The notes below the pieces were generated by a model. That model did no database searches. It was not told where the DNA came from and saw only the letters and a list, made by a program, of their open reading frames with translations. The translations under genes and the position numbers were made by a program. Below are positions 1 to 10,822 of a stretch of DNA of 64,000 bases, piece after piece. How positions within the stretch are numbered: the first letter of the stretch is position 1; the number at the start of each line of letters is the position of its first letter. This stretch comes from Tetragonia tetragonoides (Eukaryota > Streptophyta > Magnoliopsida > Caryophyllales > Aizoaceae), in assembly GCA_038025085.1 (NCBI GenBank), contig CM076148.1:16136501-16200500 (forward strand), in the 5' to 3' direction.

Positions 1-110
1 CACGAGGACTTCCCAGGAGGTCACCCATCTTAGTACTACTCTCGCCCAAGCACGCTTAACTGCGGTGTTCTGATGGGATCCGGTGTAATAGTGCTGTTAT
101 GATCGCACCC
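1..110 (-). rRNA. 5S rRNA: 5S rRNA gene, copy 1 (3' end cut by window)
   Basis: Partial: the last 8 nt of the gene lie outside the window. Variants C14A, A23T, G25A, T45A, G81A (C box). Confidence 0.95.
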
Positions 111-325
111 ATCAAACTATTGCACAATATTTGTTTTAACCCTGTTCTTACAGTCATTTCTCACTTTTCGTGTGTCTCTTTTATTCGAAAATAAACGGTT
201 TGTACTTAAAACACAACACGTCTCCCGAAATCTTTTATACTAGTGTTTTCTGATTCTAAACAGCGTTTTAAATAAGGCTACATAAAAATAAAAAAAAATG
301 TTTAAAAAATTAAGATTTAAAAAAA

Positions 326-443
326 GGGTGCAACACGAGGACTTCCCAAGAGGTCACCCATCTTAGTACTACTCTCGCCCAAGCACGCTTAACTGCGGTG
401 TTCTGATGGGATCCGGTGTATTAGTGCTGGTATGATCGCACCC
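326..443 (-). rRNA. 5S rRNA: 5S rRNA gene, copy 2
   Basis: 118 nt. Variants G25A, T45A, and G81A and C95T in the C box. Shares G25A, T45A and G81A with copy 1. Confidence 0.97.
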
Positions 444-663
444 ATCAAACTGTTGCACAATATTTGTTTTAACCCTGTTGTTACAGTCATTTCTCACTTT
501 TCGTGTGTCTCTTTTATTCGAAAATAAACTGTTTGTACTTTAAACAGAACACGTCTCCCGAAATCTTTTATACTAGTGTTTTCTGATTCTAAACAGCGTT
601 TTAAATAAGGCTACATAAAAATAAAAAAAATAAAAAAATAATTTAAAAATGAAGATTTAAAAA

Positions 664-782
664 GGGGTGCAACACAAGGACTTCCCAGGAGGTCACACAT
701 CCTAGTACTACACTCGCTCCAGCACGCTTAACTGCGGAGTTCTGATGGGATCCGTTGCATTAGTGCTGGTATGATCGTACCC
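664..782 (-). rRNA. 5S rRNA: 5S rRNA gene, copy 3 (diverged)
   Basis: 119 nt. Variants G5A, C28A, T63G (A box), G65A, A71T (IE), G86T (C box), C107T. All three boxes are hit, so probably weak or silent. Confidence 0.94.
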
Positions 783-1006
783 ATCAAACTATTGCACAAT
801 ATTTGTTTTAACCTTGTTCTTACAGCCATTTCTCACTTTTCGTGTGTCTCTTTTATTCGAAAATCAACGGTTTGTACGTAAAACCCAACACGTCTCCCGA
901 AGACCTTTATACTAGTGTTTTCTGATTCTAAACAGCGTTTTAAATAAGGCTACATAAAAATAAAAAATAAAAAAAAAACGTTTAAAAAAATTAAGATTTA
1001 AAAGAA

Positions 1007-1124
1007 GGGTGCAACACGAGGACTTCCCATGATGTCACCCATCTTAGTACTACTCTCGCCCAAGCACGCTTAACTGCGGAGTTCTGATGGGATCCGGTGC
1101 ATTAGTGCTGGTATGATCGCACCC
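1007..1124 (-). rRNA. 5S rRNA: 5S rRNA gene, copy 4
   Basis: 118 nt. Variants G81A, C92A, C95A, all in the C box. Confidence 0.97.
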
Positions 1125-1335
1125 ATTAAACTGTCGCACAATATTTGTTTTAACCTTGTTCTTACAGTCATTTCTCACTTTTCGTGTGTCTCTTTTATTC
1201 GAAAATCAACGGTTTATACTTAAAACACAACACGTCTCCCGAAATCTTTTATACTAGTGTTTTCTGATTCTAAACAGCGTTTTAAATAAGGCTACATAAA
1301 AATAAAAAAAATAAAAAAAATGAAGAATTAAAAAA

Positions 1336-1453
1336 GGGTGCAACACGAGGACTTCCAAGGAGGTCACCCATACTAGTATTACTCTCGCCCAAGCACGCTT
1401 AACTACGGAGTTCTGATGGGATCCGGTGCATTAGTGCTGGTATGATCGCACCC
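1336..1453 (-). rRNA. 5S rRNA: 5S rRNA gene, copy 5
   Basis: 118 nt. Variants C49T, G75A, G82T and G97T (last two in the C box). Confidence 0.97.
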
Positions 1454-1675
1454 ATCAAACTGTTGCTCAATATTTGTTTTAACCTTGTTCTTACAATCAT
1501 TTCTCACTTTTCGTGTGTCTCTTTTATTCGAAAATCACTGGTTTCTACTTAAAACACAACACGTCTCCCGAAATCTTTTATACTAGTGTTTTCTGATTCT
1601 AAAGAGCGTTTTAAATAAAGCTACATAAAAATAAAAAAAAATAAAAAAAATTTAAAAAAATGAAGATTTAAAAAA

Positions 1676-1793
1676 CGGTGCAACACGAGGACTTCCAAGG
1701 AGGTCACCCATCCTAGTACTACTCTCGCCCAAGCACGCTTAACTGTCGAGTTCTGATGGGATCCGGTGAATTACTGCCGGAATGATCGCAGCC
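1676..1793 (-). rRNA. 5S rRNA: 5S rRNA gene, copy 6 (diverged)
   Basis: 118 nt. Nine variants: G3C, A13T, A16G, C20G, G25T, C47G, G48A, G97T, C118G. Helix I loses pairs 1-118 and 3-116, so likely non-functional. Confidence 0.93.
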
Positions 1794-2016
1794 ATCAAAC
1801 TATTGCACAATATTTCTTTTTAACCTTGTTCTTACAGTCATTTCTCACTTTTCGTGTGACTCTTTTATTCGAATATCAACGGTTTCTACTTAAAACACAA
1901 CACGTCTCCCGAAATCTTTTATACTAGTGTTTTCTGATTCTAAACAGCGTTTTAAATAAGGCTACATAAAAATAAAAAAAATAAAAAAAAATTTAAAAAA
2001 ATGAAGATTTAAAGAA

Positions 2017-2134
2017 CGGTGCAACACGAGGACTTCCAAGGAGGTCACCCATCCTAGTTCTACTCTCGCCCAAGCACGCTTAACTGTCGAGTTCTGATGG
2101 GATCCGGTGAATTAGTGCGGGTATGATCGCACCC
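2017..2134 (-). rRNA. 5S rRNA: 5S rRNA gene, copy 7 (diverged)
   Basis: 118 nt. Variants A16C, G25T, C47G, G48A, T76A, G97T, C118G. Sister of copy 6 by C47G/G48A/C118G. Confidence 0.95.
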
Positions 2135-2356
2135 ATCAAACTATTGCACAATATTTGTTTTAACCTTGTTCTTACAGTCATTTCTCACTTTTCGTGTGAC
2201 TCTTTTATTCGAAAATCAACGGTTTCTACTTAAAACACAACACGTCTCCCGAAATCTTTTATACTAGTGTTTTCTGATTCTAAACAGCGTTTTAAATAAG
2301 GCTACATAAAAATAAAAAAAATAAAAAAAAATTTAAAAAAATGAAGATTTAAAGAA

Positions 2357-2474
2357 CGGTGCAACACGAGGACTTCCAAGGAGGTCACCCATCCTAGTAC
2401 TACTCTCGCCCAAGCACGCTTAACTGCGGAGTTCTGATGGGATCCGGTGCATTAGTGCTGGTATGATCGCACCC
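2357..2474 (-). rRNA. 5S rRNA: 5S rRNA gene, copy 8
   Basis: 118 nt. Variants G97T, C118G only. It shares the 3' end of copies 6-7 but has a consensus 5' half, as if recombined inside the gene. Confidence 0.97.
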
Positions 2475-2694
2475 ATCAAACTGTTGCACAATATTTGTTT
2501 TAACCTTGTTCTTACAGTCATTTCTCACTTTTCGTGTGTCTCTTTTATTCGAAAATCAACGATTTGTACTTAAAACACAACACGTCTTCCGAAATCTTTT
2601 ATACTAGTGTTATCTGATTCTAAACAGCGTTTTAAATAAGGCTACATAAAAATAAAAAAAATAAAAAAAAATTTAAAAAATGAAGATTTAAAAA

Positions 2695-2813
2695 GGGGTG
2701 CAACACGAGGACTTCCCAGGAGGTCACCCATACTAGTACTACTCTCGCCCAAGCACGCTTAACTGCGGAGTTCTGATGGGATCCGGTGCATTAGTGCTGG
2801 TATGATCGCACCC
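2695..2813 (-). rRNA. 5S rRNA: 5S rRNA gene, copy 9
   Basis: 119 nt. Single variant G82T (C box). Confidence 0.97.
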
Positions 2814-3034
2814 ATCAAACTGTTGCACAATATTTGTTTTAACCTTGTTCTCACAATCATTTCTCACTTTTCGTGTGTCTCTTTTATTCGAAAATCAACG
2901 GTTTGTACTTAAAACACAACACGTCTCCCAAAATCTTTTATACTAGTGTTATCTGATTCTAATCGTCGTTTTAAATAAGGCTACATAAAAATAAAAAAAA
3001 TAAAAAAAAAATTTAAAAAATGAAGATTTAAAAA

Positions 3035-3153
3035 GTGGTGCAACACGAGGACTTCCCAGGAGGTCACCCATCCTAGTACTACTCTCGCCCAAGCACGCTT
3101 AACTGCGGAGCTTTGATGGGATCCGTTGCATTAGTGCTGGTATGATCGTTCCC
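3035..3153 (-). rRNA. 5S rRNA: 5S rRNA gene, copy 10
   Basis: 119 nt. Variants T4A, G5A, C28A, G41A, A43G, C118A. Internal promoter boxes intact but helix I has three changed bases. Confidence 0.95.
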
Positions 3154-3376
3154 ATCAAATTGTTGCATAATATTTGCTTTAACCTTATCCTTACAGTCAT
3201 TTCTCACTTTTCGTGTGTCTCTTTTATTCGAAAATAAACGGTTTGTACTTAAAATCCAACACGTCTCCCGAAATCTTTTATACTAGTGTTTTCTGATTCT
3301 AAACAGCGTATTAAATAAGGCTACATAAAAATAAAAAAAATAAAAAAAAAAATTTAAAAAATGAAGATTTAAAAAA

Positions 3377-3494
3377 GGGTGCAACACGAGGACTGCCCAG
3401 GAGGTCACCCATCCTAGTACTGCTCTCGCCCAAGCACGCTTAACAGCGGAGTTCGGATGGGATCCGGTGCATTAGTGCTGGTATGATCGCACCC
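3377..3494 (-). rRNA. 5S rRNA: 5S rRNA gene, copy 11
   Basis: 118 nt. Variants A40C, A50T (A box), T73C, A100C. First of the A40C/A50T subtype (copies 11, 13, 15, 16). Confidence 0.97.
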
Positions 3495-3711
3495 ATCAAA
3501 CTATTGCACAATATTTCTTTTAACCTTATTCTTACAGCCATTTCTCATTTTTCGTGTGTCTCTTTTATTCGAAAATCAACGGTTTGTACTTAAAACACAA
3601 CACGTCTTCCGAAATCTTTTATACTAGTGTTATCTGATTCTAAACAGCGTTTTAAATAAGGCTACATAAAAATAAAAAAAATAAAAAAAAATTTTAAAAA
3701 TGATTTAAAAA

Positions 3712-3830
3712 GGGGTGCAACACGAGGACTTCCCAGGAGGTCACCCATACTAGTACTACTCTCGCCCAAGCACGCTTAACTGTGGAGTTCTGATGGGATC
3801 CGGTGCATTAGTGCTGGTATGATCGCTCCC
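3712..3830 (-). rRNA. 5S rRNA: 5S rRNA gene, copy 12
   Basis: 119 nt. Variants T4A, G48A, G82T (C box). Confidence 0.97.
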
Positions 3831-4053
3831 ATCAAATTGTTGCACAATATTTGCTTTAACCTTATCCTTACAGTCATTTCTCGCTTTTCGTGTGTCTCTT
3901 TTATTTGAAAATAAACGGTTTGTACTTAAAATCCAACACGTCTCCCGAAATCTTTTATACTAGTGTTTTCTGATTCTAAACAGCGTTTTAAATAAAGTTA
4001 CATAAAAATAAAAAAAAATAAAAAAACATTAAAAAAAATGAAGATTTAAAAAA

Positions 4054-4171
4054 GGGTGCAACACGAGGACTTCCCAGGAGGTCACCCATCCTAGTACTGC
4101 TCTCGCCCAAGCACGCTTAACAGCGGAGTTCGGATGGGATCCGGTGCATTAGTGATGGTATGATCGCACCC
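4054..4171 (-). rRNA. 5S rRNA: 5S rRNA gene, copy 13
   Basis: 118 nt. Variants G17T, A40C, A50T, T73C. Confidence 0.97.
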
Positions 4172-4394
4172 ATCAAACTATTGCACAATATTTGATTTAA
4201 CCTTGTTCTTACAGCCATTTCTCACTTTTCGTATGTCTCTTTTATTCGAAAACCAACGTTTTGTACGTAAAACCCAACACGTCTCCCGAAAACTTTTATA
4301 CTAGTGTTTTCTGATTCTAAACAGCGTTTTAAATAAAGTTACATAAAAATAAAAAAAAATAAAAAAACATTAAAAAAAATGAAGATTTAAAAAA

Positions 4395-4512
4395 GGGTAC
4401 AACACGAGGGCTTCCCAGGAGGTCACCCATCCTAGTACTACTCTCGCCCAAGTACGCTTAAGTGCGGAGTTCTGATGGGATCCGGTGCATTAGTGCTGGT
4501 ATGATCGCAACC
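4395..4512 (-). rRNA. 5S rRNA: 5S rRNA gene, copy 14
   Basis: 118 nt. Variants G3T, G51C, G60A (both A box), T103C, C114T. Confidence 0.96.
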
Positions 4513-4731
4513 ATCAAACTGTTGCACAATATTTGTTTTAACCTTGTTCTTACAGCCATTTCTCACTTTTCATGTGTCTCTTTTATTCGAAAATTAACGG
4601 TTTGTACCTAAAACCCAACACGTCTCCCGAAAACTTTTATACTAGTGTTTACTGATTCTAAACAGCGTTTTAAATAAGGCTACATAAAAATAAATAATAA
4701 AAAAACATTAAAAAAAGTGAAGATTTAAAAA

Positions 4732-4850
4732 GGGGTGCAACACGAGTACTTCCCAAGAGGTCACCCATCCTAGTACTACTCTCGCCCAAGCACGCTTAAC
4801 AGCGGAGTTCGGATGGGATCCGGTGCATTAGTGCTGGTATGATCGCACCC
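4732..4850 (-). rRNA. 5S rRNA: 5S rRNA gene, copy 15
   Basis: 119 nt. Variants A40C, A50T, C95T, C104A. Confidence 0.97.
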
Positions 4851-5071
4851 ATCAAACTATTGCACAATATCTGATTTAACCTTGTTCTTACAGCCATTTC
4901 TCACTTTTCGGGTGTCTCTTTTATTCGAAAATCAACGGTTTGTACTTAAAACACAACACGTCTCCCGAAATCTTTTATACTAGTGTTTTCTGATTCTAAA
5001 CAGCGTTTTAAATAGGTTACATAAAAATAAAATAAAAAAAAAAATATTTAAAAAAATGAAGATTTAAAAAA

Positions 5072-5189
5072 GGGTGCAACACGAGGACTTCCCAGGAGGT
5101 CACCCATCCTAGTACTGCTCTCGCCCAAGAACGCTTAACAGCGGAGTTCGGATGGGATCCGGTGCATTAGTGCTGGTATGATCGCACCC
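5072..5189 (-). rRNA. 5S rRNA: 5S rRNA gene, copy 16
   Basis: 118 nt. Variants A40C, A50T, G60T, T73C. Confidence 0.97.
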
Positions 5190-5410
5190 ATCAAACTATT
5201 GCACAATATTTGATTTAACCTTGTTCTTACAGCCATTTCTCACTTTTCGGGTGTCTCTTTTATTCGAAAATCAACGGTTTGTACGTAAAACCCAACACGT
5301 CTCCCGAAAACTTTAATACTAGTGTTTTCTGATTCTAAACAGCGTTTTAAATAAGGTTACATAAAAATTAAAAAAATAAAAAAACATTAAAAAAATGAAG
5401 ATTTAAAAAA

Positions 5411-5528
5411 GGGTACAACACGAGGACTTCCCAGGAGGTCACCCATCCTAGTACTACTCTCGCCCAAGTACGCTTAACTGCGGAGTTCTGATGGGATCTG
5501 GTGTATTAGTGCTGGTATGATCGCAACC
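5411..5528 (-). rRNA. 5S rRNA: 5S rRNA gene, copy 17
   Basis: 118 nt. Variants G3T, G25A, G30A (breaks the GGATCC site), G60A, C114T. First unit of the left arm of the 5-kb duplication; partner is copy 32. Confidence 0.96.
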
Positions 5529-5753
5529 ATCAAACTGTTGCACAATATTTGTTTTAACCTTGTTCTTACAGTCATTTCTCACTTTTCGTGTGTCTCTTTT
5601 ATTCGAAAATCAACGGGTTCTACTTAAAACACAACACGTCTCCCGAAATCTTTTATCCTAGTGTTTTCTTATTCTAAACAGCGTTTTAAATAAAGCTACA
5701 TAAAAATAAAAAAATAAAAAAAAAAATACTTAAAAAAATGAAGATTTAAAAAA

Positions 5754-5862
5754 GAGTGGACTTCCCAGGAGGTCACCCATCCTAGTACTACTTTCGCCCA
5801 AGCACGCTTGACTGCGGAGTTCTGATGGGATCCGGTGCTTTAGTCCTGGTATGATCGCACCC
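5754..5862 (-). rRNA. 5S rRNA: 5S rRNA gene, copy 18 (9-nt deletion)
   Basis: 109 nt. Nine nt are missing near the 3' end (about positions 105-114), removing most of the 3' strand of helix I. Other variants C18G, T24A, T53C, G70A, C117T. Likely a pseudogene. The same lesion is in copy 33. Confidence 0.92.
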
Positions 5863-6081
5863 ATCAAACTGTTGCACAATATTTGTTTTAACCTTGTTTT
5901 TACAGTCATTTCTTACTTTTCGTGTGTCTTTTTTATTCGAAAATCAACGGTTTGTACTTAAAACACAACACGTCTTCCGAAATCTTTTATACTAGTGTCA
6001 TCTGATTCTAAACAGCGTTTTAAATAAGGCTACATAAAAATAAAAAAATAAAAAAAATAATTAAAAATGAAGATTTAAAAA

Positions 6082-6201
6082 GGGGTGTAAACATGAGGAC
6101 TTCCCAGGAGGTCACCCATCCTAGTACTACTCTCGCCCAAGCACGCTTAACTGCGGAGTTCTGTTTGGATCCGGTGCATTAGTGCTGGTATGATCGCACC
6201 C
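6082..6201 (-). rRNA. 5S rRNA: 5S rRNA gene, copy 19
   Basis: 120 nt, with one extra base near position 111. Variants C36A, T38A, G108A, G113A. Confidence 0.95.
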
Positions 6202-6422
6202 ATCAAACTATTGCACAATATTTGTTTTAACATTGTTCTTACAGTCATTTCTCACTTTTCGTGTGTCTCTTTTATTCGAAAATCTACGGTTTGTACTTAA
6301 AACACAACACGTCTCCCGAAATCTTTTATACTAGTGTTTTCTGATTCTAAAGAGCGTTTTAAATAAGGCTACATAAAAATAAAATAAAATAAAAAAAATT
6401 TAAAAAAATGAAGATTTAAAAA

Positions 6423-6541
6423 GGGGTGCAACACGAGGACTTCCCAAGAGGTCACCCATCCTAGTACTACTCTCGCTTAAGCACGCTTCACTGCGGAGTT
6501 CTGATGGGATCCGGTGCATTACTGATAGTATGATCGCACCC
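6423..6541 (-). rRNA. 5S rRNA: 5S rRNA gene, copy 20
   Basis: 119 nt. Variants C15T, G17T, C20G, T53G, G64A, G65A, C95T. Partner copy 35. Confidence 0.95.
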
Positions 6542-6768
6542 GTCAATCTATTGCACAATAATTGTTTTAACCTTGTTCTTACAACCATTTCTCACTTTAC
6601 ATGAATCTCTTTTATTCGAAAATGAACGGTTTATACGTAAAACCCAACACGTCTCCCGAAAACTTTTATACTAGTGTTTTTTGATTCTAAACAGCGTTTT
6701 AAATAAGGCTACATAAAAATAAAAAAAAAAAATAAAAAAACGTTTAAAAAAATGAAGATTTAAAAAAA

Positions 6769-6886
6769 GGGTGCAACACGAGGACTTCCCAGGTGGTCAC
6801 CCATCGTAGTACTACTCTCGCCCAAGCACGCTTAACTGCGGAGTTCTGATGGGATCCGGTGAATTAGTGCTTGTATGATCGCACCC
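6769..6886 (-). rRNA. 5S rRNA: 5S rRNA gene, copy 21
   Basis: 118 nt. Variants C15A, G25T, G81C, T93A. Partner copy 36. Confidence 0.97.
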
Positions 6887-7106
6887 ATCAAACTATTGCA
6901 CAATATTTGTTTTAACCTTGTTCTTACAGACATTTCTCACTTTTGGTGTGTCTCTTTTATTCGAAAATCAACGGTTTGTACGTAAAACCCAACACGTCTC
7001 CCGAAAACTTTTATACTAGTGTTTTTTGATTCTAAACAACGTTTTAAATAAGGCTACATAAAAATAAAAAAAATAAAAATAAATTTAAAAAAATGAAATT
7101 TAAAAA

Positions 7107-7225
7107 GGGGTGCAACACGAGGACTTCCCAGGAGGTCACTCATCCTAGTACTACTCTCGCCCAAGCACGTTTAACTGCGGAGTTCTGATGGGATCCGGTG
7201 CATTAGTGCTGGTATGATCGCACCC
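7107..7225 (-). rRNA. 5S rRNA: 5S rRNA gene, copy 22
   Basis: 119 nt. Variants G56A, G86A. Its upstream flank has a long T-run (plus strand) in place of the AATATTTG/TTTTAA element. Confidence 0.96.
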
Positions 7226-7260
7226 ATCAATCTATTGCATTATTTTTTTTTTTAAACCTT
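7226..7260 (-). promoter_or_regulatory. Variant upstream promoter with homopolymer (copy 22)
   Basis: After the conserved ctattgca the plus strand runs into about a dozen T before aacc, so in RNA sense an A-tract replaces the TTAAAA/AAATATT elements. The GC at -13/-12 is kept. Related flanks occur upstream of copies 27, 30, 37, 40, 43, 46 and 57. Reduced function is inferred only. Confidence 0.7.
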
Positions 7261-7448
7261 GTTCTTACAGCCATTTCTCAGTTTTCGTGTGTCTCTTTTA
7301 TTCGAAAATCAACGGTTTGTACGTAAAACCCAACACGTCTCCCAAAATCTTTTATACTCTTGTTTTCTGATTCTAAACAACGTTTTAAATAAGGCTACAT
7401 AAAAATAAAAAAAATAAAAAAAAATTTAAAAAAATGAAGATTTAAAAA

Positions 7449-7567
7449 GGGGTGCAACACGAGGACTTCCCAGGAGGTCTCCCATCCTAGTACTACTCTC
7501 GCCCAAGCACGCTTAACTGCGGAGTTCTGATGGGGTCCGGTGCATTAGTGCTGGTATGATCGCACCC
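7449..7567 (-). rRNA. 5S rRNA: 5S rRNA gene, copy 23
   Basis: 119 nt. Variants T33C (breaks GGATCC), T88A. Confidence 0.97.
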
Positions 7568-7773
7568 ATCAAACTATTGCACAATGTTTGTTTTAACCTT
7601 GTTCTTACAACCATTTCTCACTTTTCGTGTGTCTCTTTTATTCGAAAATCAACGGTTCGTACGTAAAACCCAAGACGTCTCCCGAAAACGTTTATGCTAG
7701 TGTTTTCTGATTCTAAACAACGTTTTAAATAAGGCTTCATAAAAATAAAATTAAAAAAATGAAGATTTTATAA

Positions 7774-7892
7774 GGGGTGCAACACGAGGACTTCCCAGGA
7801 GGTCACCCATCCTAGTACTACTCTCGCCCAAGCACGCTTAACTGCGGAGTTCTAATGGGATCCGGTGTATTAGTGCTGGTATGATCGCACCC
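7774..7892 (-). rRNA. 5S rRNA: 5S rRNA gene, copy 24
   Basis: 119 nt. Variants G25A, C39T. Internal boxes intact. Confidence 0.97.
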
Positions 7893-8113
7893 ATCAAACT
7901 ATTGCACAATGTTTGTTTTAACCTTGTTCTTACAGCCATTTCTCACTTTTCGTGTGTCTCTTTTATTCGAAAATCAACGGTTTGTACGTAAAACCCAACA
8001 CGTCTCCCAAAATCTTTTATACTAGTGTTTTCTGATTCTAAACAACGTTTTAAATAAGGCTACATAAAAATAAAAAAAATAAAAATAAAATTAAAAAAAT
8101 GAAGATTTAAAAA

Positions 8114-8232
8114 GGGGTGCAACACGAGGACTTCCCAGGAGGTCACCCATCGTAGTACTACTCTCGCCAAAGCACGCTTAACTGCGGAGTTCTGATGGGA
8201 TCCGGTGTAATAGTGCTGGTATGATCGCACCC
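8114..8232 (-). rRNA. 5S rRNA: 5S rRNA gene, copy 25
   Basis: 119 nt. Variants A23T, G25A, G64T, G81C. Confidence 0.97.
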
Positions 8233-8456
8233 ATCAAACTATTGCACAATATTTGTTGTAACCTTGTTCTTATAGCCATTTCTCATTTTTCGTGTGTCTC
8301 TTTTATTCGAAAATCAACGGTTTCTACTTAAAACACAACACGTCTCCCGAAATCTTTTATACTACTGTTTTCTGATTCTAAACAACGTTTTAAATAAGGC
8401 TACATAAAAATTAAAAAAATAAAAAAAAATTTAAAAAAAAAGAAGATTTAAAAAAC

Positions 8457-8575
8457 GGAATGCAAGACTAGGACTTCGCAGGAGGCCACCCATCCTACTA
8501 CTAGTCTCGCCCAAGCACGCTTAACTGCGAAGTTCTGATGGGATCCGGTGCATTAGTGCTGGTATGATCGCATCC
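8457..8575 (-). rRNA. 5S rRNA: 5S rRNA gene, copy 26 (most diverged copy)
   Basis: 119 nt. Ten variants: G3A, C46T, G72C, C78G, A90G, G98C, C107A, G110C, C116T, C117T. IE and C box are hit; G3A with C116T keeps a possible A-U pair. Probably a relic. Partner copy 42 shares G3A, C46T, G72C, C78G, A90G. Confidence 0.9.
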
Positions 8576-8796
8576 ATCAATCTTTTCCACAATATTTGAT
8601 TTAATCTTGTTCTTACAGCCATTTCCACTTTTCGTGTGTCTCTTTTATTCGAAAATCAACGGTTTGTACTTAAAACACAACACGTCTCCCAAAATCTTTT
8701 ATATTAGTGTTTTCTGATTCTAAACAACGTTTTAAATAAGGCTACATAAAAATAAAAAAAATAAAAATAAATTTAAAAAAATGAAGATTTAAATAA

Positions 8797-8914
8797 GGGT
8801 GCAACACGAGGACTTCCCAGGAGGTCACCCATCCAAGTACTACTCTCGCCCAAGCACGCTTAACTGCGGTGTTCTAATTGGATCCGGTGCATTATGGCCG
8901 ATATGATCGCACCC
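8797..8914 (-). rRNA. 5S rRNA: 5S rRNA gene, copy 27 (diverged)
   Basis: 118 nt. Variants C14T, A16G, A19C, C20A, C36A, C39T, T45A, A80T. Upstream flank is a T-run variant. Partner copy 43. Confidence 0.93.
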
Positions 8915-9126
8915 ATCAATCTATTGCACTATTTTTTTTTTAACCTTGTTCTAATAGCCATTTTTCACTTTTCGTGTGTCTCTTTTATTCGAAAATCAAC
9001 GGTTTGTACGTAAAACCGAACACGTCTCCCAAAATCTTTTATACTAGTGTTTTCTGATTCTAAACAACGTTTTAAATAAGGCTACATAAAAATAAAAAAA
9101 ATAAAAAAAAAAAAAAGATTTAAAAA

Positions 9127-9245
9127 GGGGTGCAACACGAGGATTTCCCAGGAGGTCACCCATCCTAGTACTACTCTCGCCCAAGCACGCTTAACTGAGG
9201 AGTTTTGATGGGGTCCGGTGCATTAGTTCTGGTATGATCGCACCC
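9127..9245 (-). rRNA. 5S rRNA: 5S rRNA gene, copy 28
   Basis: 119 nt. Variants C18A, T33C, G41A, G48T, G102A. Partner copy 44 is identical at these sites. Confidence 0.96.
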
Positions 9246-9466
9246 ATCAAACTATTGCACAATGTTTGTTTTAACCTTGTTCTTACAGCCATTTCTCACT
9301 TTTCGTGTGTCTCTTTTATTCGAAAATCAACGGTTTGTACGTAAAACCCAACACGTCTCCCGAAAACGTTTATGCTAGTGTTTTCTGTTTCTAAACAACG
9401 TTTTAAATAAGGCTACATAAAAATAAAAAAAATAAAAATAAAATTAAAAAAATGAAGATTTAAAAA

Positions 9467-9585
9467 GGGGTGCAACACGAGGACTTCCCAGGAGGTCACC
9501 CATCGTAGTACTACTCTCGCCAAAGCACGCTTAACTGCGGAGTTCTGATGGGATCCGGTGTATTAGTGCTGGTATGATCGCACCC
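9467..9585 (-). rRNA. 5S rRNA: 5S rRNA gene, copy 29
   Basis: 119 nt. Variants G25A, G64T, G81C. Partner copy 45. Confidence 0.97.
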
Positions 9586-9797
9586 ATCAAACTATTGCAC
9601 AATATTTGTTTTAACCTTGTTCTTACAGCCATTTCTCACTTTTCGTGTGTCTCTTTTATTCGAAAATCAACGATTTTTACTTAAAATACAACACGTCTCC
9701 CGAAATCTTTTATACTAGTGTTTTCTGATTCTAAACAGCGTTTTAAATAAGGCTACATAAAAATAAAAATAAAAATTTAAAAATGAAGATTTAAAAA

Positions 9798-9916
9798 GGG
9801 GTGCAACATGAGGACTTCCCAGGAGGTCACCCATCCTAGTACTACTTTTGCGCAAGCACCCTTAACTGCGGAGTTCTAATTGGATCCGATGCATTAGTGC
9901 TGGTATGATCGCACTC
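9798..9916 (-). rRNA. 5S rRNA: 5S rRNA gene, copy 30 (diverged)
   Basis: 119 nt. Variants G2A, C28T, C36A, C39T, C57G, G65C, G68A, G70A, G108A. A box and IE hit, T-run upstream flank. Partner copies 46 and 57. Confidence 0.92.
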
Positions 9917-10138
9917 ATCAATCTATTGCACTAATTTTTTTTTTTAACCTTGTTCTTACAGCCATTTCTCACTTTTCGTGTGTCTCTTTTATTCGAAAAT
10001 CAACGGTTTGTACGTAAAACCCAACACGTCTCCCAAAATTTTTTATACTAGTGTTTTCTGATTCTAAACAACGTTTTAAATAAGGCTACATAAAAATAAA
10101 AAAATAAAAATAAAATTAAAAAAATGAAGATTTAAAAA

Positions 10139-10257
10139 GGGGTGCAACACGAGTTCTTCCCAGAAGGTCACCCATCCTAGTGCTACTCTCGCCCAAGCAC
10201 GCTTAACTGCGGAGTTCTGATGGGATCCGGTGTATTAGTGTTGGTATGATCGCACAC
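10139..10257 (-). rRNA. 5S rRNA: 5S rRNA gene, copy 31
   Basis: 119 nt. Variants G2T, G17A, G25A, T76C, C94T, T103A, C104A. Last unit of the left arm of the 5-kb duplication; partners 47 and 58. Confidence 0.95.
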
Positions 10258-10480
10258 ATCAAACTATTGCACAATATTTGTTTTAACTTTGTTCTTAGAG
10301 CCATTTCTCACTTTTCGTGTGTCTCTTTTATTCGAAAATCAACGGTTTTTACTTAAGACACAACACGTCTCCCGAAAACTTTTATACTAGTGTTTTCTGA
10401 TTCTAAACTGCGTTTTAAATAAGGCTACATAAAACTAAAAATAATAAAAAAACATTTAAAAAAATGAAGATTTAAAAAAA

Positions 10481-10598
10481 GGGTGCAACACGAGGACTTC
10501 CCAAGAGGTCACCCATCCTAGTACTACTCTCGCCCAAGTACGCTTAACTGCGGAGTTCTGATGGGATCTGGTGTATTAGTGCTGGTATGATCGCAACC
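10481..10598 (-). rRNA. 5S rRNA: 5S rRNA gene, copy 32
   Basis: 118 nt. Variants G3T, G25A, G30A, G60A, C95T. Same as copy 17 except C95T replaces C114T. First unit of the right arm. Confidence 0.96.
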
Positions 10599-10822
10599 AT
10601 CAAACTGTTGCACAATATTTGTTTTAACCTTGTTCTTACAGTCATTTCTCACTTTTCGTGTGTCTCTTTTATTCGAAAATCAACGGGTTCTACTTAAAAC
10701 ACAACACGTCTCCCGAAATCTTTTATCCTAGTGTTTTCTTATTCTAAACAGCGTTTTAAATAAAGCTACATAAAAATAAAAAAATAAAAAAAAAATACTT
10801 AAAAAAATGAAGATTTAAAAAA

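Larger units (their letters stand above)
3377..5189 (-). repeat. Interspersed A40C/A50T subtype, copies 11-16
   Basis: Copies 11, 13, 15 and 16 share A40C and A50T (three of them also T73C), while copies 12 and 14 do not. This suggests an older two-unit repeat that has partly lost its register. Confidence 0.7.
5411..10480 (-). repeat. Left arm of a 5.07-kb tandem block duplication (copies 17-31)
   Basis: Fifteen units whose private variants reappear in order in the next 16 units. Offsets are 5066-5070 bp for copies 17-21 against 32-36, then 5403-5407 bp for 22 against 38 and 26-31 against 42-47. Confidence 0.92.
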
